From an uncultured Anaerosacchariphilus sp. (GTDB lineage Bacteria; Bacillota; Clostridia; Lachnospirales; Lachnospiraceae), in NCBI GenBank assembly GCA_934373375.1, contig CAKROP010000124.1, forward strand, positions 1-6,649: 6,649 nucleotides of DNA, read 5' to 3'. The notes beneath the pieces are model-generated. The model was not told the origin of the DNA and searched no databases. It saw only the letters and a program-made list of their open reading frames with translations. Each line of letters begins with the position of its first letter. Position 1 is the stretch's first letter. The position numbers and the translations under genes are program-made. Positions 1 through 6,155 of this stretch are shown piece by piece.

Positions 1-16
1 CAAAGATGCGGAAGCC

Positions 17-45
17 TTTACTTCAAACAAAAAATCCATTATAAT
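17..45 (+). promoter_or_regulatory. Sigma-A type promoter of the Uma2 gene
   Basis: The -10 box TATAAT is at 40-45. A weak -35 box TTTACT (four of six consensus bases) is at 17-22, and the spacer is 17 bp. Transcription would start near 52, giving a leader of roughly 20 nt before the start codon. Read by eye; the -35 is the weak part. Confidence 0.5.
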
Positions 46-74
46 CAGGAAAGGAGATAAGAGGAGGTATGGCT

Positions 75-614
75 ATGCCTTTGATGAAACAGGAAATTTA
101 TACGTTGGAGGATATCTTTGCTCTGCCGGAGGGCGAGAGAGCGGAACTGTTGGAGGGAGAATTGTACATGATGGCGCCGCCGAGTACGGGGCATCAGAGA
201 TTGGTACATTCCATAAGCTATGAAATTGAGCATTATATTCGCTCCAAACATGGAAAATGCGAGGTATTCCCGGCACCTTTCGGGGTGTTTCTGAAAGACG
301 ACAAGGGAAATGACGCCTACGTGGAACCGGACATCTCTGTCATCTGCGACCCGGATAAGCTGGATAATAAGGGCTGCCACGGAGCGCCGGACTGGGTGAT
401 TGAGATTGTGTCGCCGTCCAGTAAGCGGATGGATTATCTGAGAAAAATGAATCTGTATCTGATGGCGGGAGTCCGGGAGTACTGGATCGTGGATCCTATC
501 CGGGAATCGGTTATTGTATACCGGCAGGACGATGATGGGGTGCCGGTACTGCATAAATTCGGAGAAAAGATACAGGTCGGAATTTATGAGGAGCTGGATA
601 TCGTGGTAGAATAA
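75..614 (+). CDS. Uma2 family endonuclease-like protein (DUF820, PD-(D/E)xK fold)
   Basis: This is a small stand-alone protein of the Uma2/DUF820 family, annotated as putative restriction endonucleases; its biological role is not established. Numbering from the upstream ATG at 69 (181 residues), the N-terminal part has the family pattern LLEGELYMM (27-35) followed by a Pro-rich AP stretch and GHQRLV (41-46). The core shows VEPDIS with Asp88, VIEIVSPSS with Glu112, DYLRKMNLY with Lys126, and GVREYWIVDP (134-143). Asp88, Glu112 and Lys126 are the likely catalytic set, and all are present. I chose the ATG at 75 because AGGAGG (62-67) lies 7 nt before it, whereas it lies 1 nt before the ATG at 69. 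The ATG at 69 remains possible using AAGGAG at 51-56. It has its own promoter and terminator and no partner gene, so the context gives no function. The family call is firm; nuclease activity is inferred. Confidence 0.9.
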   Translation: MPLMKQEIYTLEDIFALPEGERAELLEGELYMMAPPSTGHQRLVHSISYEIEHYIRSKHGKCEVFPAPFGVFLKDDKGNDAYVEPDISVICDPDKLDNKGCHGAPDWVIEIVSPSSKRMDYLRKMNLYLMAGVREYWIVDPIRESVIVYRQDDDGVPVLHKFGEKIQVGIYEELDIVVE

Positions 615-620
615 GAAAAA

Positions 621-675
621 AGAAACGGGAAAGCCACAACAAGCAGTGTGGTGAAAACCCGTTTCTGATTTTTTA
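621..675 (+). terminator. Intrinsic terminator after the Uma2 gene, probably bidirectional
   Basis: A perfect 9-bp stem AGAAACGGG (621-629) / CCCGTTTCT (658-666) encloses a second short stem CCACA (634-638) / TGTGG (647-651). Six T residues follow at 669-674. On the other strand the stem is followed by a T-rich tail (complement of the A-run at 613-620). It can therefore also stop leftward transcripts from the convergent glycerophosphotransferase gene. Confidence 0.85.
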
Positions 676-700
676 ATTATACGATAAGCACAAAGAAATA

Positions 701-751
701 TCAATAGAAAATAGGAAGGCGGCTGCATTTGATATGGCGTAGCCGCTTTCC
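701..751 (-). terminator. Hairpin with U-rich tail, likely terminator of the minus-strand glycerophosphotransferase gene
   Basis: An 11-bp stem with one G-T pair is formed by 714-724 (GGAAGGCGGCT) and 741-751 (AGCCGCTTTCC), with a 16-nt loop. Read on the minus strand it is followed by TATTTTCTATT, an imperfect U-tract. No T-run follows on the plus strand. It lies 70-120 bases past the minus-strand stop codon, so this direction fits. The rest of the 615-823 gap holds only the terminator at 621-675 and an 8-bp inverted repeat at 778-817. Confidence 0.55.
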
Positions 752-823
752 GGCATAAATATAATGAGTGCAGGTGAGTCAACATATTTGTATGATTGAC
801 AGACAGCGAATGTTGACATGAAT

Positions 824-1993
824 TTATGATTTCATCTTCTCAAGAATCAGATCCACCACCGCTTCAGACGCATGTCCGTCATCATAAAATCCCAGCATAT
901 CGCAGAATTCCTTACACTTCTTCTGATAATCATTCTCATCAAAATGCTCGATCTGCTCCATGAGCTGTTCATTCGTGAGCGCCAGCGTAAAGGGCAGGTC
1001 CTCCAGCTGGAAATAATAGTCCTTGGTGCGCTTCATTTCCTCGTAATCCTCGGCGTAGAGGAAGCCGGGCTTGCCGATCATGGGGAAGTCGAAGGCGCAG
1101 CCGGAGTAGTCGCTGATGATGATATCGGAGGCCACCAGGAGCTCCTGCATATTCTCGTAGGGGCTGGCGTTCAGAATGCGGTCTGTATAGGTCAGTGGGT
1201 AGTCTTTATAGCTGACATTGGGATGCATCCGCACCAGAACGGCCCAGCTGCCGCCAAAGCGTTTCTCAAGCGTGGACAGGAGCTGGCTGTAGTCCAGGTT
1301 GTACATATCGGTCTTGCGGCTGTCCCGGTAGGTGGGGGCGTAGAGGGCCAGCTTCGTGCCTTCGGGCAGGCCGAAGTGCTGATGGACCTTTCGGATATAG
1401 GGCGCGGGATCTTCAAAATAAATGTCATTTTTCGGGATGCCCTTTTCCAGAATCGGGCCATCGTACCAGAAAGCCTCCCGGTAGGATTCGCTCTCCCAGC
1501 GGCAGCAGGCCAGCAGAAGATCCATGTTTTTCGAATCGATTTTCGCGTAGGCTACATACTCCTTGGAGAGGGCTTCTTCGCAGTCCTTTTCCACTTTTTT
1601 AAGACCCAATCCTCCGTGCCAGGTCTGGATATAGAACTGGCCGGGCCGCTTTTTGAAATAATAGAGCTTTCTCGTATCATCGATCCAGGTGCCCGCCGTG
1701 GCCATATGCCAGGCAAAAGCGATTGTATTGGGCCGAACAGGCGTAATGCCTTCGGGCAGAGCGTAGTCCGAGGCAGATACCCAGTAAAGCTTCCAGCCAA
1801 GGTTTCGTTTTAAGAATTCCTGAGCGATAAACTTGGGGTTATCGCCGTAGCCGCCGCCGTTGAAATTGCTGAAGATTACCTTTTTACGGTCCAGGGGAAA
1901 ATGTATGAAAATATTCCAGCAGATTTTCATCATCAGCCGGTGTGCCCACAGATAAACGGGCAAAATCAGTTTTTTTATCACAATAGACACCAT
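824..1993 (-). CDS. CDP-glycerol glycerophosphotransferase family protein (TagB/TagF-like)
   Basis: Enzymes of this family transfer glycerol phosphate from CDP-glycerol to build or prime teichoic acids or glycerol-phosphate-decorated glycans at the cytoplasmic membrane. The 389 residues are close in length to the TagB-type single-domain enzymes and shorter than TagF polymerases. Residues 1-33 are basic and hydrophobic, which fits membrane attachment. The GT-B domain shows the family landmarks in order: TWHGG with His126, GIPKND (185-190), LYAPTYR (217-223), RMHPN with His257, and DIIISDYSGCAFDFP (290-304). In that last motif DYSG replaces the more usual DYSS. The two histidines are the family's catalytic residues. 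The ATG at 1993 has only AGG directly before it. A GTG four codons in (1981-1979), preceded at 8 nt by AGGATGG, is an attractive alternative start. No other wall-polymer gene is visible, so acceptor and product (wall polymer, capsule or exopolysaccharide) cannot be assigned. Confidence 0.92.
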   Translation of the reverse strand: MVSIVIKKLILPVYLWAHRLMMKICWNIFIHFPLDRKKVIFSNFNGGGYGDNPKFIAQEFLKRNLGWKLYWVSASDYALPEGITPVRPNTIAFAWHMATAGTWIDDTRKLYYFKKRPGQFYIQTWHGGLGLKKVEKDCEEALSKEYVAYAKIDSKNMDLLLACCRWESESYREAFWYDGPILEKGIPKNDIYFEDPAPYIRKVHQHFGLPEGTKLALYAPTYRDSRKTDMYNLDYSQLLSTLEKRFGGSWAVLVRMHPNVSYKDYPLTYTDRILNASPYENMQELLVASDIIISDYSGCAFDFPMIGKPGFLYAEDYEEMKRTKDYYFQLEDLPFTLALTNEQLMEQIEHFDENDYQKKCKEFCDMLGFYDDGHASEAVVDLILEKMKS

Positions 1994-2011
1994 CCTGTTT
2001 TAATTTCTCTT

Positions 2012-2040
2012 ATTTTATCATTAGTTTGGCGGATTGTGAA
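2012..2040 (-). promoter_or_regulatory. Promoter of the glycerophosphotransferase gene
   Basis: On the minus strand TTCACA (plus coordinates 2035-2040) and TAAAAT (2012-2017) are separated by exactly 17 bp; each box matches consensus at five of six positions. The start would fall near 2005, only about 12 nt before the ATG at 1993. That short leader is a further argument for the GTG start at 1981. Confidence 0.55.
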
Positions 2041-2052
2041 GTAAAAATAGAA

Positions 2053-2081
2053 TTGCAAACAGGAAGAAAATAGGATATAAT
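2053..2081 (+). promoter_or_regulatory. Promoter of rho
   Basis: TTGCAA (2053-2058) and TATAAT (2076-2081) are separated by 17 bp. Transcription would start near 2088, giving a leader of about 110 nt. Only 12 bp separate this -35 box from the -35 box of the divergent promoter. Confidence 0.7.
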
Positions 2082-2095
2082 AAATTCAAAATTTC

Positions 2096-2158
2096 GATCC
2101 GTCCTGTATCCGGGCGGGATTCCCAATGAGAAAGAATGCAGAAGTCTGCGTATTTTAA
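2096..2158 (+). promoter_or_regulatory. rho leader: two hairpins and a possible 10-codon ORF
   Basis: The rho 5' leader can fold ATCC-GTCC (2097-2104) onto GGGCGGGAT (2112-2120) as an 8-bp stem with one bulged G and a 7-nt loop. A second small stem, 2137-2141 with 2146-2150, is followed by UAUUUU, like a weak attenuator. ATG at 2126 opens a 10-codon frame (MRKNAEVCVF, stop 2156-2158) whose only SD-like sequence, GGGCGGG, lies in the first stem. rho is autoregulated through its leader in E. coli; that this happens here is inference. Confidence 0.3.
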
Positions 2159-2197
2159 ATTACAGAGTTGACAGGCATAGAATGAGGAGGACAGGGA

Positions 2198-3856
2198 ATG
2201 ACCAGAGAACAGTATGAATCATTGCCGCTGGCTGAGCTGAAGGGTATCGCGAAAACCAGAGGAATGAAAGGAACGTCCACGCTGAAAAAAAGCGATCTGA
2301 TTACGCGGATGCTGGAGAAGGACGAGGAAGTGAGCCGCCAGGAGCAGATTGCCCAGACGGAGAAGTATCAGAAGGAACGGCAGGAGCGCTATGAGCAGCG
2401 TCAGGAGCAGAGAGAGCAGCGGGAGAGAGCGGAGAGAACGGAACGTACAGAACGGCCAACACGTTATGAGCGCACAGAGCGGTCGGATCGCTATGAGCGT
2501 CCGGAGAGACAGGAGCGTTACGACAGAAATGACCGCTATGACCGCAATGAACGATATGAGAGACCGGAGCGCACTTATGACCGTCCGGAACGAAACGAAC
2601 GCTACGAGCGTCCGGATCGGAACGATCGCTGCGAACAGCGCACCTACGAGCGCCCCGCCTATGACCGCAGCGCAGCGCCACAGCCCCAGACCACGGTTCA
2701 GCCCCAGCAGGAGCAGCCCACCAACCTGGATAGCGGCCAGGTAGCCAACGGTATTCTGGAGGTGCTGGCAGACGGCTACGGCTTTATCCGAAGCGACAAT
2801 TATCTGCCGGGTGAAAACGACATTTACATCAATCCGGCCCTGATCCGCAGATATAACCTGAAGACAGGCGATATCCTCTGCGGGAACATAAAAGTCCGCG
2901 CCCAGACCGAGAAGTTCGCGGCGCTTCTATACTTAAAGACTGTGAACGGACTGCGCCCTGAGGAGGCGGCCAGAAGACGGAATTTCGAGGATCTGACTCC
3001 GATTTTCCCGAACCAGCGGATCCATCTGGAGCGCCCGGGCGGAAGCACCGCCATGCGGATCGTCGATCTGATTTCCCCCATCGGAAAGGGACAGCGAGGC
3101 ATGATCGTGTCCCCGCCCAAGGCTGGTAAAACCACTCTTCTGAAGGATGTGGCCAAGTCCGTGACCCGGAATCATCCGGACATGCAGCTGTTGATTTTGC
3201 TGATTGACGAGCGCCCTGAGGAGGTTACGGATATCAAAGAAGCTATCGAGGGGCCGAATGTGGAGGTGATTCATTCCACCTTCGATGAGCTGCCGGAGCA
3301 CCATAAGAGAGTAGCGGAGATGGTCATCGAGCGCGCGAAGCGTCTGGTGGAGAGCGGCAAGGACGTGGTCATTCTGCTGGACAGCATCACCCGTCTGGCC
3401 CGGGCCTACAATCTGACGGTTCCGCCCAGTGGCCGTACCCTGTCCGGCGGTCTCGATCCGGCGGCTCTGCATATGCCCAAGCGCTTTTTCGGCGCTGCCC
3501 GCAATATGCGCGAGGGAGGCAGCCTGACGATTCTGGCCACAGCACTGGTAGAAACCGGAAGCAAGATGGACGACGTCATTTATGAGGAATTCAAGGGAAC
3601 CGGTAATATGGAGCTGGTGCTGAACCGGAAGCTTCAGGAGAAGCGCGTATTCCCGGCCATCGATATTCCAAAGTCCGGCACCCGTCGGGAGGATCTGCTT
3701 CTGACAGCTGAGGAGCTGGAGGCCATGGATATTATCCGTAAGGGGCTCAACGGACTGAAGCCGGAGGAGGCTGTGGAGAATATCCTGAACATGTTTGCCC
3801 GCACCAAGAACAACGCGGAATTTGTGCAGACTGTGAAAAAGAACAAGTTTATCTAA
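2198..3856 (+). CDS. rho: Transcription termination factor Rho with long disordered insertion
   Basis: Rho is the hexameric RNA-dependent ATPase/translocase that ends untranslated transcription. Of 552 residues (E. coli Rho has 419), 1-43 are the Rho_N helical domain. Residues 45-178 are an inserted low-complexity R/E/D/Y/N/Q/P region, and about 180-255 are the cold-shock-like primary RNA site with DGYGFIRS (192-199). The ATPase follows: Walker A PPKAGKT (306-312), catalytic Glu338 in [10 protein letters not shown], and Walker B LLDS with Asp395. Next come the Q-loop SGRTLSGG (411-418), the R-loop TGSK (453-456) and the arginine finger Arg496 in SGTRRED. Everything needed for activity is present. 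By alignment with E. coli, the bicyclomycin contacts Lys308, Asp337, Arg339, Ser396 and Gly467 are kept, so sensitivity is predicted. AGGAGG (2185-2190) lies 7 nt before the ATG. The gene is monocistronic, with its own promoter and the T-box promoter following 45 bases after the stop. Confidence 0.99.
   Translation: MTREQYESLPLAELKGIAKTRGMKGTSTLKKSDLITRMLEKDEEVSRQEQIAQTEKYQKERQERYEQRQEQREQRERAERTERTERPTRYERTERSDRYERPERQERYDRNDRYDRNERYERPERTYDRPERNERYERPDRNDRCEQRTYERPAYDRSAAPQPQTTVQPQQEQPTNLDSGQVANGILEVLADGYGFIRSDNYLPGENDIYINPALIRRYNLKTGDILCGNIKVRAQTEKFAALLYLKTVNGLRPEEAARRRNFEDLTPIFPNQRIHLERPGGSTAMRIVDLISPIGKGQRGMIVSPPKAGKTTLLKDVAKSVTRNHPDMQLLILLIDERPEEVTDIKEAIEGPNVEVIHSTFDELPEHHKRVAEMVIERAKRLVESGKDVVILLDSITRLARAYNLTVPPSGRTLSGGLDPAALHMPKRFFGAARNMREGGSLTILATALVETGSKMDDVIYEEFKGTGNMELVLNRKLQEKRVFPAIDIPKSGTRREDLLLTAEELEAMDIIRKGLNGLKPEEAVENILNMFARTKNNAEFVQTVKKNKFI
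2426..2629 (+). repeat. 9-nt-period coding repeat: (x-E/D-R) tripeptides inside rho
   Basis: From residue 77 to 125 of Rho an arginine stands at every third position, 17 in a row. After a one-residue slip at Thr126-Tyr127, six more follow from 129 to 144. The residue before the arginine is Glu or Asp in 22 of the 23 units (Thr88 is the exception). The first position is mostly Tyr, Pro, Thr or Asn. Five different arginine codons are used, so the pattern is kept at the protein level and is not a fresh DNA duplication. Confidence 0.95.
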
Positions 3857-3868
3857 AAGTGTGTATCG

Positions 3869-3889
3869 GAAAAAGTACAACTTTTTTTC
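3869..3889 (+). terminator. Weak A/T hairpin after rho, possible terminator
   Basis: GAAAAAG (3869-3875) can pair with CTTTTTTTC (3881-3889) across a 5-nt loop, and the T-run forms part of the arm. The stem is almost all A-T, so this is a poor intrinsic terminator. It is the only candidate before the T-box promoter. Confidence 0.3.
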
Positions 3890-3900
3890 AAATTTCCCTC

Positions 3901-3928
3901 TTGACTTTTGAAAAAAGAGGATTATAAT
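3901..3928 (+). promoter_or_regulatory. Promoter of the T-box/cstA transcript
   Basis: TTGACT (3901-3906) and TATAAT (3923-3928) are separated by 16 bp, with a predicted start near 3935. An imperfect palindrome covers the -35 box and spacer: CCTCTT (3897-3902) and AAGAGG (3915-3920), with TTTT-G-AAAA between them. Confidence 0.7.
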
Positions 3929-3934
3929 GCAAAC

Positions 3935-4275
3935 ATACTGTTTCATAAGTCAAATGCAATGAACAGGACAAGGATTTTTTTCAGAATGCTTTTCAGAGAG
4001 TTCCCGGTCGGTGTGAGGGAACAGGCAGGAAAAAGATTCATCCCCTGCAAGCAGTTCAGATGAAAATATCACAAGAAGTAGTCGGAACCGGAAGCCCGCC
4101 GTTATCGGGGCACATGTTCAATCGGGAAGCAGCCGGGATACAAAAGAGACCGGACGAGCTCGAGGACGTGACTGAGAGGCTGACAGCGATCGAGTCAGCA
4201 AGAGAAGTGGTAACGCGGAGGATTTAAAAGCCTTCGTCTTCTTCAGAAAAATCTGAGAAGGCGGAGGCTTTTTTT
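3935..4275 (+). ncRNA. T-box riboswitch in the cstA leader (tRNA-sensing antiterminator)
   Basis: T-box RNAs bind a specific tRNA and form an antiterminator when it is uncharged. Hallmarks here: CAGAGAG (3994-4000) leads into the Stem I apical hairpin GTTCCC (4000-4005) / GGGAAC (4017-4022), whose loop GGTCGGTGTGA is typical. AGTAG is at 4078-4082. A Stem III with loop CCGTTATCGG is at 4099-4108. The T-box AGTGGTAACGCGG is at 4206-4218. Downstream CGTCTTC is shared by antiterminator and terminator. Stem I can be built from base pairs 3964-3967/4044-4047 and a mid helix 3984-3994/4029-4039, leaving ATCC (4040-4043) in the specifier position. ATC (Ile) is my best reading, TCC (Ser) the alternative. 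TGGT at 4208-4211 predicts a tRNA with A73, which fits tRNA-Ile and not the usual G73 of tRNA-Ser. The T-box call is firm; the amino acid is not. Confidence 0.9.
4226..4275 (+). terminator. T-box regulatory terminator in front of cstA
   Basis: A stem of about 21 bp with a few G-T pairs and one bulge joins 4226-4247 to 4252-4272 over a 4-A loop and ends in seven T residues (4269-4275). The left arm includes CGTCTTC (4235-4241), which would otherwise pair with the T-box region as the antiterminator. The two folds exclude each other. With charged tRNA this terminator should form and cstA stay off. Confidence 0.9.
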
Positions 4276-4353
4276 GATTCATAAGATGATTTGATAATGA
4301 GACAGGCGAAACCAAAGACGTAAACATAAAAGACATCGAGGAGGAGTAACATT

Positions 4354-6054
4354 ATGAACACGCTTGTTATCGTAGTAATCGCAGCAGTATGCCTGCTGGC
4401 CGGCTACACCTTATATGGCCGCTGGCTGGCGAAGAAATGGGGCATCGATCCGAAGGCCAAGACCCCGGCAGTGACCAAAGAGGATGGTCAGGATTATGTG
4501 CCTACCAACGGCTGGGTCGTATTTGCCCATCAGTTTTCATCCATCGCGGGCGCAGGCCCTGTGACCGGAGCTATTCAGGCAGCAGCCTTTGGCTGGCTTC
4601 CGGTACTGCTCTGGATTCTCATTGGCGGCATTTTCTTCGGAGCCGTCACAGATTTCGGAGCCCTGTATGCCAGTGTGAAGAACGAAGGAAAATCCATGGG
4701 ACTGCTGATTGAGAAATATATCGGCAAGACCGGACGGAAGCTGTTCCTGCTGTTCTGCTGGCTGTTTACCCTGATTGTCATCGCAGCCTTCGCCGACATG
4801 GTAGCCGGAACCTTCAATGCCTACATGGTTACCGAAGAGGGCACAACGGTTCTTGCAGAGCTTGCAAATGTAAATGGCGCAGCCGGAAGCATTTCCCTGT
4901 TCTTCATGGGCTTTGCGGTAGTCTTCGGACTGCTTCAGAAGAAGTTTAACCTGGACGGCTGGAAAGAGGTTGTTTTAGGACTGCTGTTCACCTTTGCTTC
5001 CCTGGCCCTCGGCATGAATATGCCGCTGATAGCAGGTAAGAGCACCTGGCTGTATGTGACCTTTGCTTACATTTTCCTGGCATCTGTATTACCTATGTGG
5101 CTGATGAAGCAGCCCCGTGATTATATGACCACCTTCATGTTCGTGGGCATGATTCTCGGCGCGGTAGCAGGACTTCTGGTGGCTCATCCGAATATGAACC
5201 TGCCGGTCTACACCGGTTTCCAGAATGAGAAGCTTGGGAACCTGTTCCCGATCCTGTTCGTTACCGTAGCCTGCGGCGCGGTATCCGGTTTCCACAGCCT
5301 GGTATCCTCCGGAACCTCATCCAAGACCATTGAAAATGAGAAGGATATGGTAAAGGTTGGTTACGGCGCCATGGTTCTGGAAAGCCTTCTGGCTGTTCTG
5401 GCCCTCTGTGTGGCAGGCGCTGCAGCATCCGCAGACGGAACCGCGGCAGTGGGAACTCCGTTCCAGATTTTCTCCAACGGCGTAGCCGGATTCCTGGAGA
5501 TGTTCGGTCTGCCGGTTTATATCGCCCAGTGCTTTATGACCATGTGCGTATCCGCCCTGGCGCTCACCAGTCTGGACGCTGTAGCACGTATTGGACGTAT
5601 GTCCTTCCAGGAGCTGTTCAGCGTAGACGATATGGAGCATGCGGAAGGCTGGAGAAAGCTGCTCTGCAATAAGTACTTCTCCACCGTAGTTACCCTGCTG
5701 ATTGGTTACATCCTGACTCAGATTGGCTATGCGAATATCTGGCCGCTGTTCGGAAGCGCAAACCAGCTCTTAAGTGCACTGGTGCTGATTACTCTCTGCG
5801 TATTCCTGAAGGTGACAGGCCGTGAGAACCGGACCCTGTTCCCGCCCCTTATCGTGATGCTTTGTGTAACATTTACGGCACTGGTACAGAGAGCTATCGC
5901 CATGGTAAAGGCATTTTCAGCAGGAACCGGCGTATTCATGGTAGAGGGACTGCAGCTTGTGCTGGCGATTCTGCTGATGCTGTTGGGTGTGATTATTGTA
6001 TACACTTCGGGCAAGGAGCTTTTCAATAAAAAGAAAGGTACCGAGGCAGCTTAA
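4354..6054 (+). CDS. cstA: CstA family transporter (carbon starvation protein; pyruvate/peptide uptake)
   Basis: This is a polytopic inner-membrane carrier of the CstA/BtsT family. E. coli BtsT is a proton-coupled pyruvate importer, and CstA has been linked to pyruvate and peptide uptake. The 566 residues contain many hydrophobic segments, starting with a helix at 3-20. Family motifs include NGWVVFAHQFSSIAGAGP (52-69), FGWLPVLLWILIGG (79-92), FGAVTDFGALYAS (95-107), SGFHSLVSSGTSSK (311-324), TSLDAVARIGR (405-415) and WPLFGSANQLLSA (463-475). The protein is about 135 residues shorter than E. coli CstA (701), a normal length for Firmicutes forms. A perfect SD (AGGAGGAG, 4339-4346) lies 7 nt before the ATG. 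The gene stands alone behind a T-box riboswitch, so expression should respond to an uncharged tRNA and not, as in E. coli, to CRP. The substrate here is not known. Confidence 0.97.
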   Translation: MNTLVIVVIAAVCLLAGYTLYGRWLAKKWGIDPKAKTPAVTKEDGQDYVPTNGWVVFAHQFSSIAGAGPVTGAIQAAAFGWLPVLLWILIGGIFFGAVTDFGALYASVKNEGKSMGLLIEKYIGKTGRKLFLLFCWLFTLIVIAAFADMVAGTFNAYMVTEEGTTVLAELANVNGAAGSISLFFMGFAVVFGLLQKKFNLDGWKEVVLGLLFTFASLALGMNMPLIAGKSTWLYVTFAYIFLASVLPMWLMKQPRDYMTTFMFVGMILGAVAGLLVAHPNMNLPVYTGFQNEKLGNLFPILFVTVACGAVSGFHSLVSSGTSSKTIENEKDMVKVGYGAMVLESLLAVLALCVAGAAASADGTAAVGTPFQIFSNGVAGFLEMFGLPVYIAQCFMTMCVSALALTSLDAVARIGRMSFQELFSVDDMEHAEGWRKLLCNKYFSTVVTLLIGYILTQIGYANIWPLFGSANQLLSALVLITLCVFLKVTGRENRTLFPPLIVMLCVTFTALVQRAIAMVKAFSAGTGVFMVEGLQLVLAILLMLLGVIIVYTSGKELFNKKKGTEAA

Positions 6055-6062
6055 AATAAAAA

Positions 6063-6079
6063 ACTTCTATAATAGAAGT
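6063..6079. repeat. Perfect 17-bp palindrome after cstA
   Basis: ACTTCTAT-A-ATAGAAGT is an 8+1+8 palindrome starting 9 bases after the cstA stop codon. On the minus strand it is followed by six T residues, so it could act as a weak terminator for leftward transcripts. Otherwise it may be a protein-binding site. I cannot decide which. Confidence 0.5.
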
Positions 6080-6088
6080 GACAGATGG

Positions 6089-6130
6089 AATCCTGCGGAC
6101 GAATGAGATGATCAGTCCGCAGGATTTTTA
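6089..6130 (+). terminator. Intrinsic terminator of cstA
   Basis: A perfect 12-bp stem AATCCTGCGGAC (6089-6100) / GTCCGCAGGATT (6115-6126) with a 14-nt loop runs into a T-tract at 6125-6129. Confidence 0.9.
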
Positions 6131-6155
6131 TGTTATAAAGTGTCTGCAAGGAATT

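Noticed and set aside
760..765. TATAAT box in the gap between Uma2 and the minus-strand gene
   Set aside because: The nearest -35-like TTGATA is 25 bp upstream, and transcription would run antisense into the glycerophosphotransferase gene.
45..785. Minus-strand open frame covering the Uma2 gene
   Set aside because: It reads through the terminator hairpins and the whole Uma2 gene in antisense, with no SD and no recognisable domain.
872..1813. Long plus-strand open frame opposite the glycerophosphotransferase gene
   Set aside because: It is antisense to a gene with clear family motifs, its translation has no recognisable domain, and no SD or promoter precedes it. It is a by-product of codon use on the other strand.
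2168..2173. Perfect TTGACA box just before rho
   Set aside because: No -10 box stands 16-18 bp downstream (the spot holds the SD and start region), so it is unlikely to be a second rho promoter.
2349..2744. Arg/Ser-rich open frame inside rho in another plus frame
   Set aside because: It is created by the 9-nt-period repeat being open in more than one frame; it has no start signals of its own.
2933..3946. Long minus-strand open frame opposite the rho ATPase region
   Set aside because: It lies across the most conserved part of rho, and its protein resembles nothing I know. A shadow of the real gene.
4060..4072. TGAA-AAT-A as the T-box specifier (Asn)
   Set aside because: It looks like the usual context, but it falls after the base of Stem I, in the linker before AGTAG. 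tRNA-Asn also normally has G73, which does not fit TGGT in the T-box.
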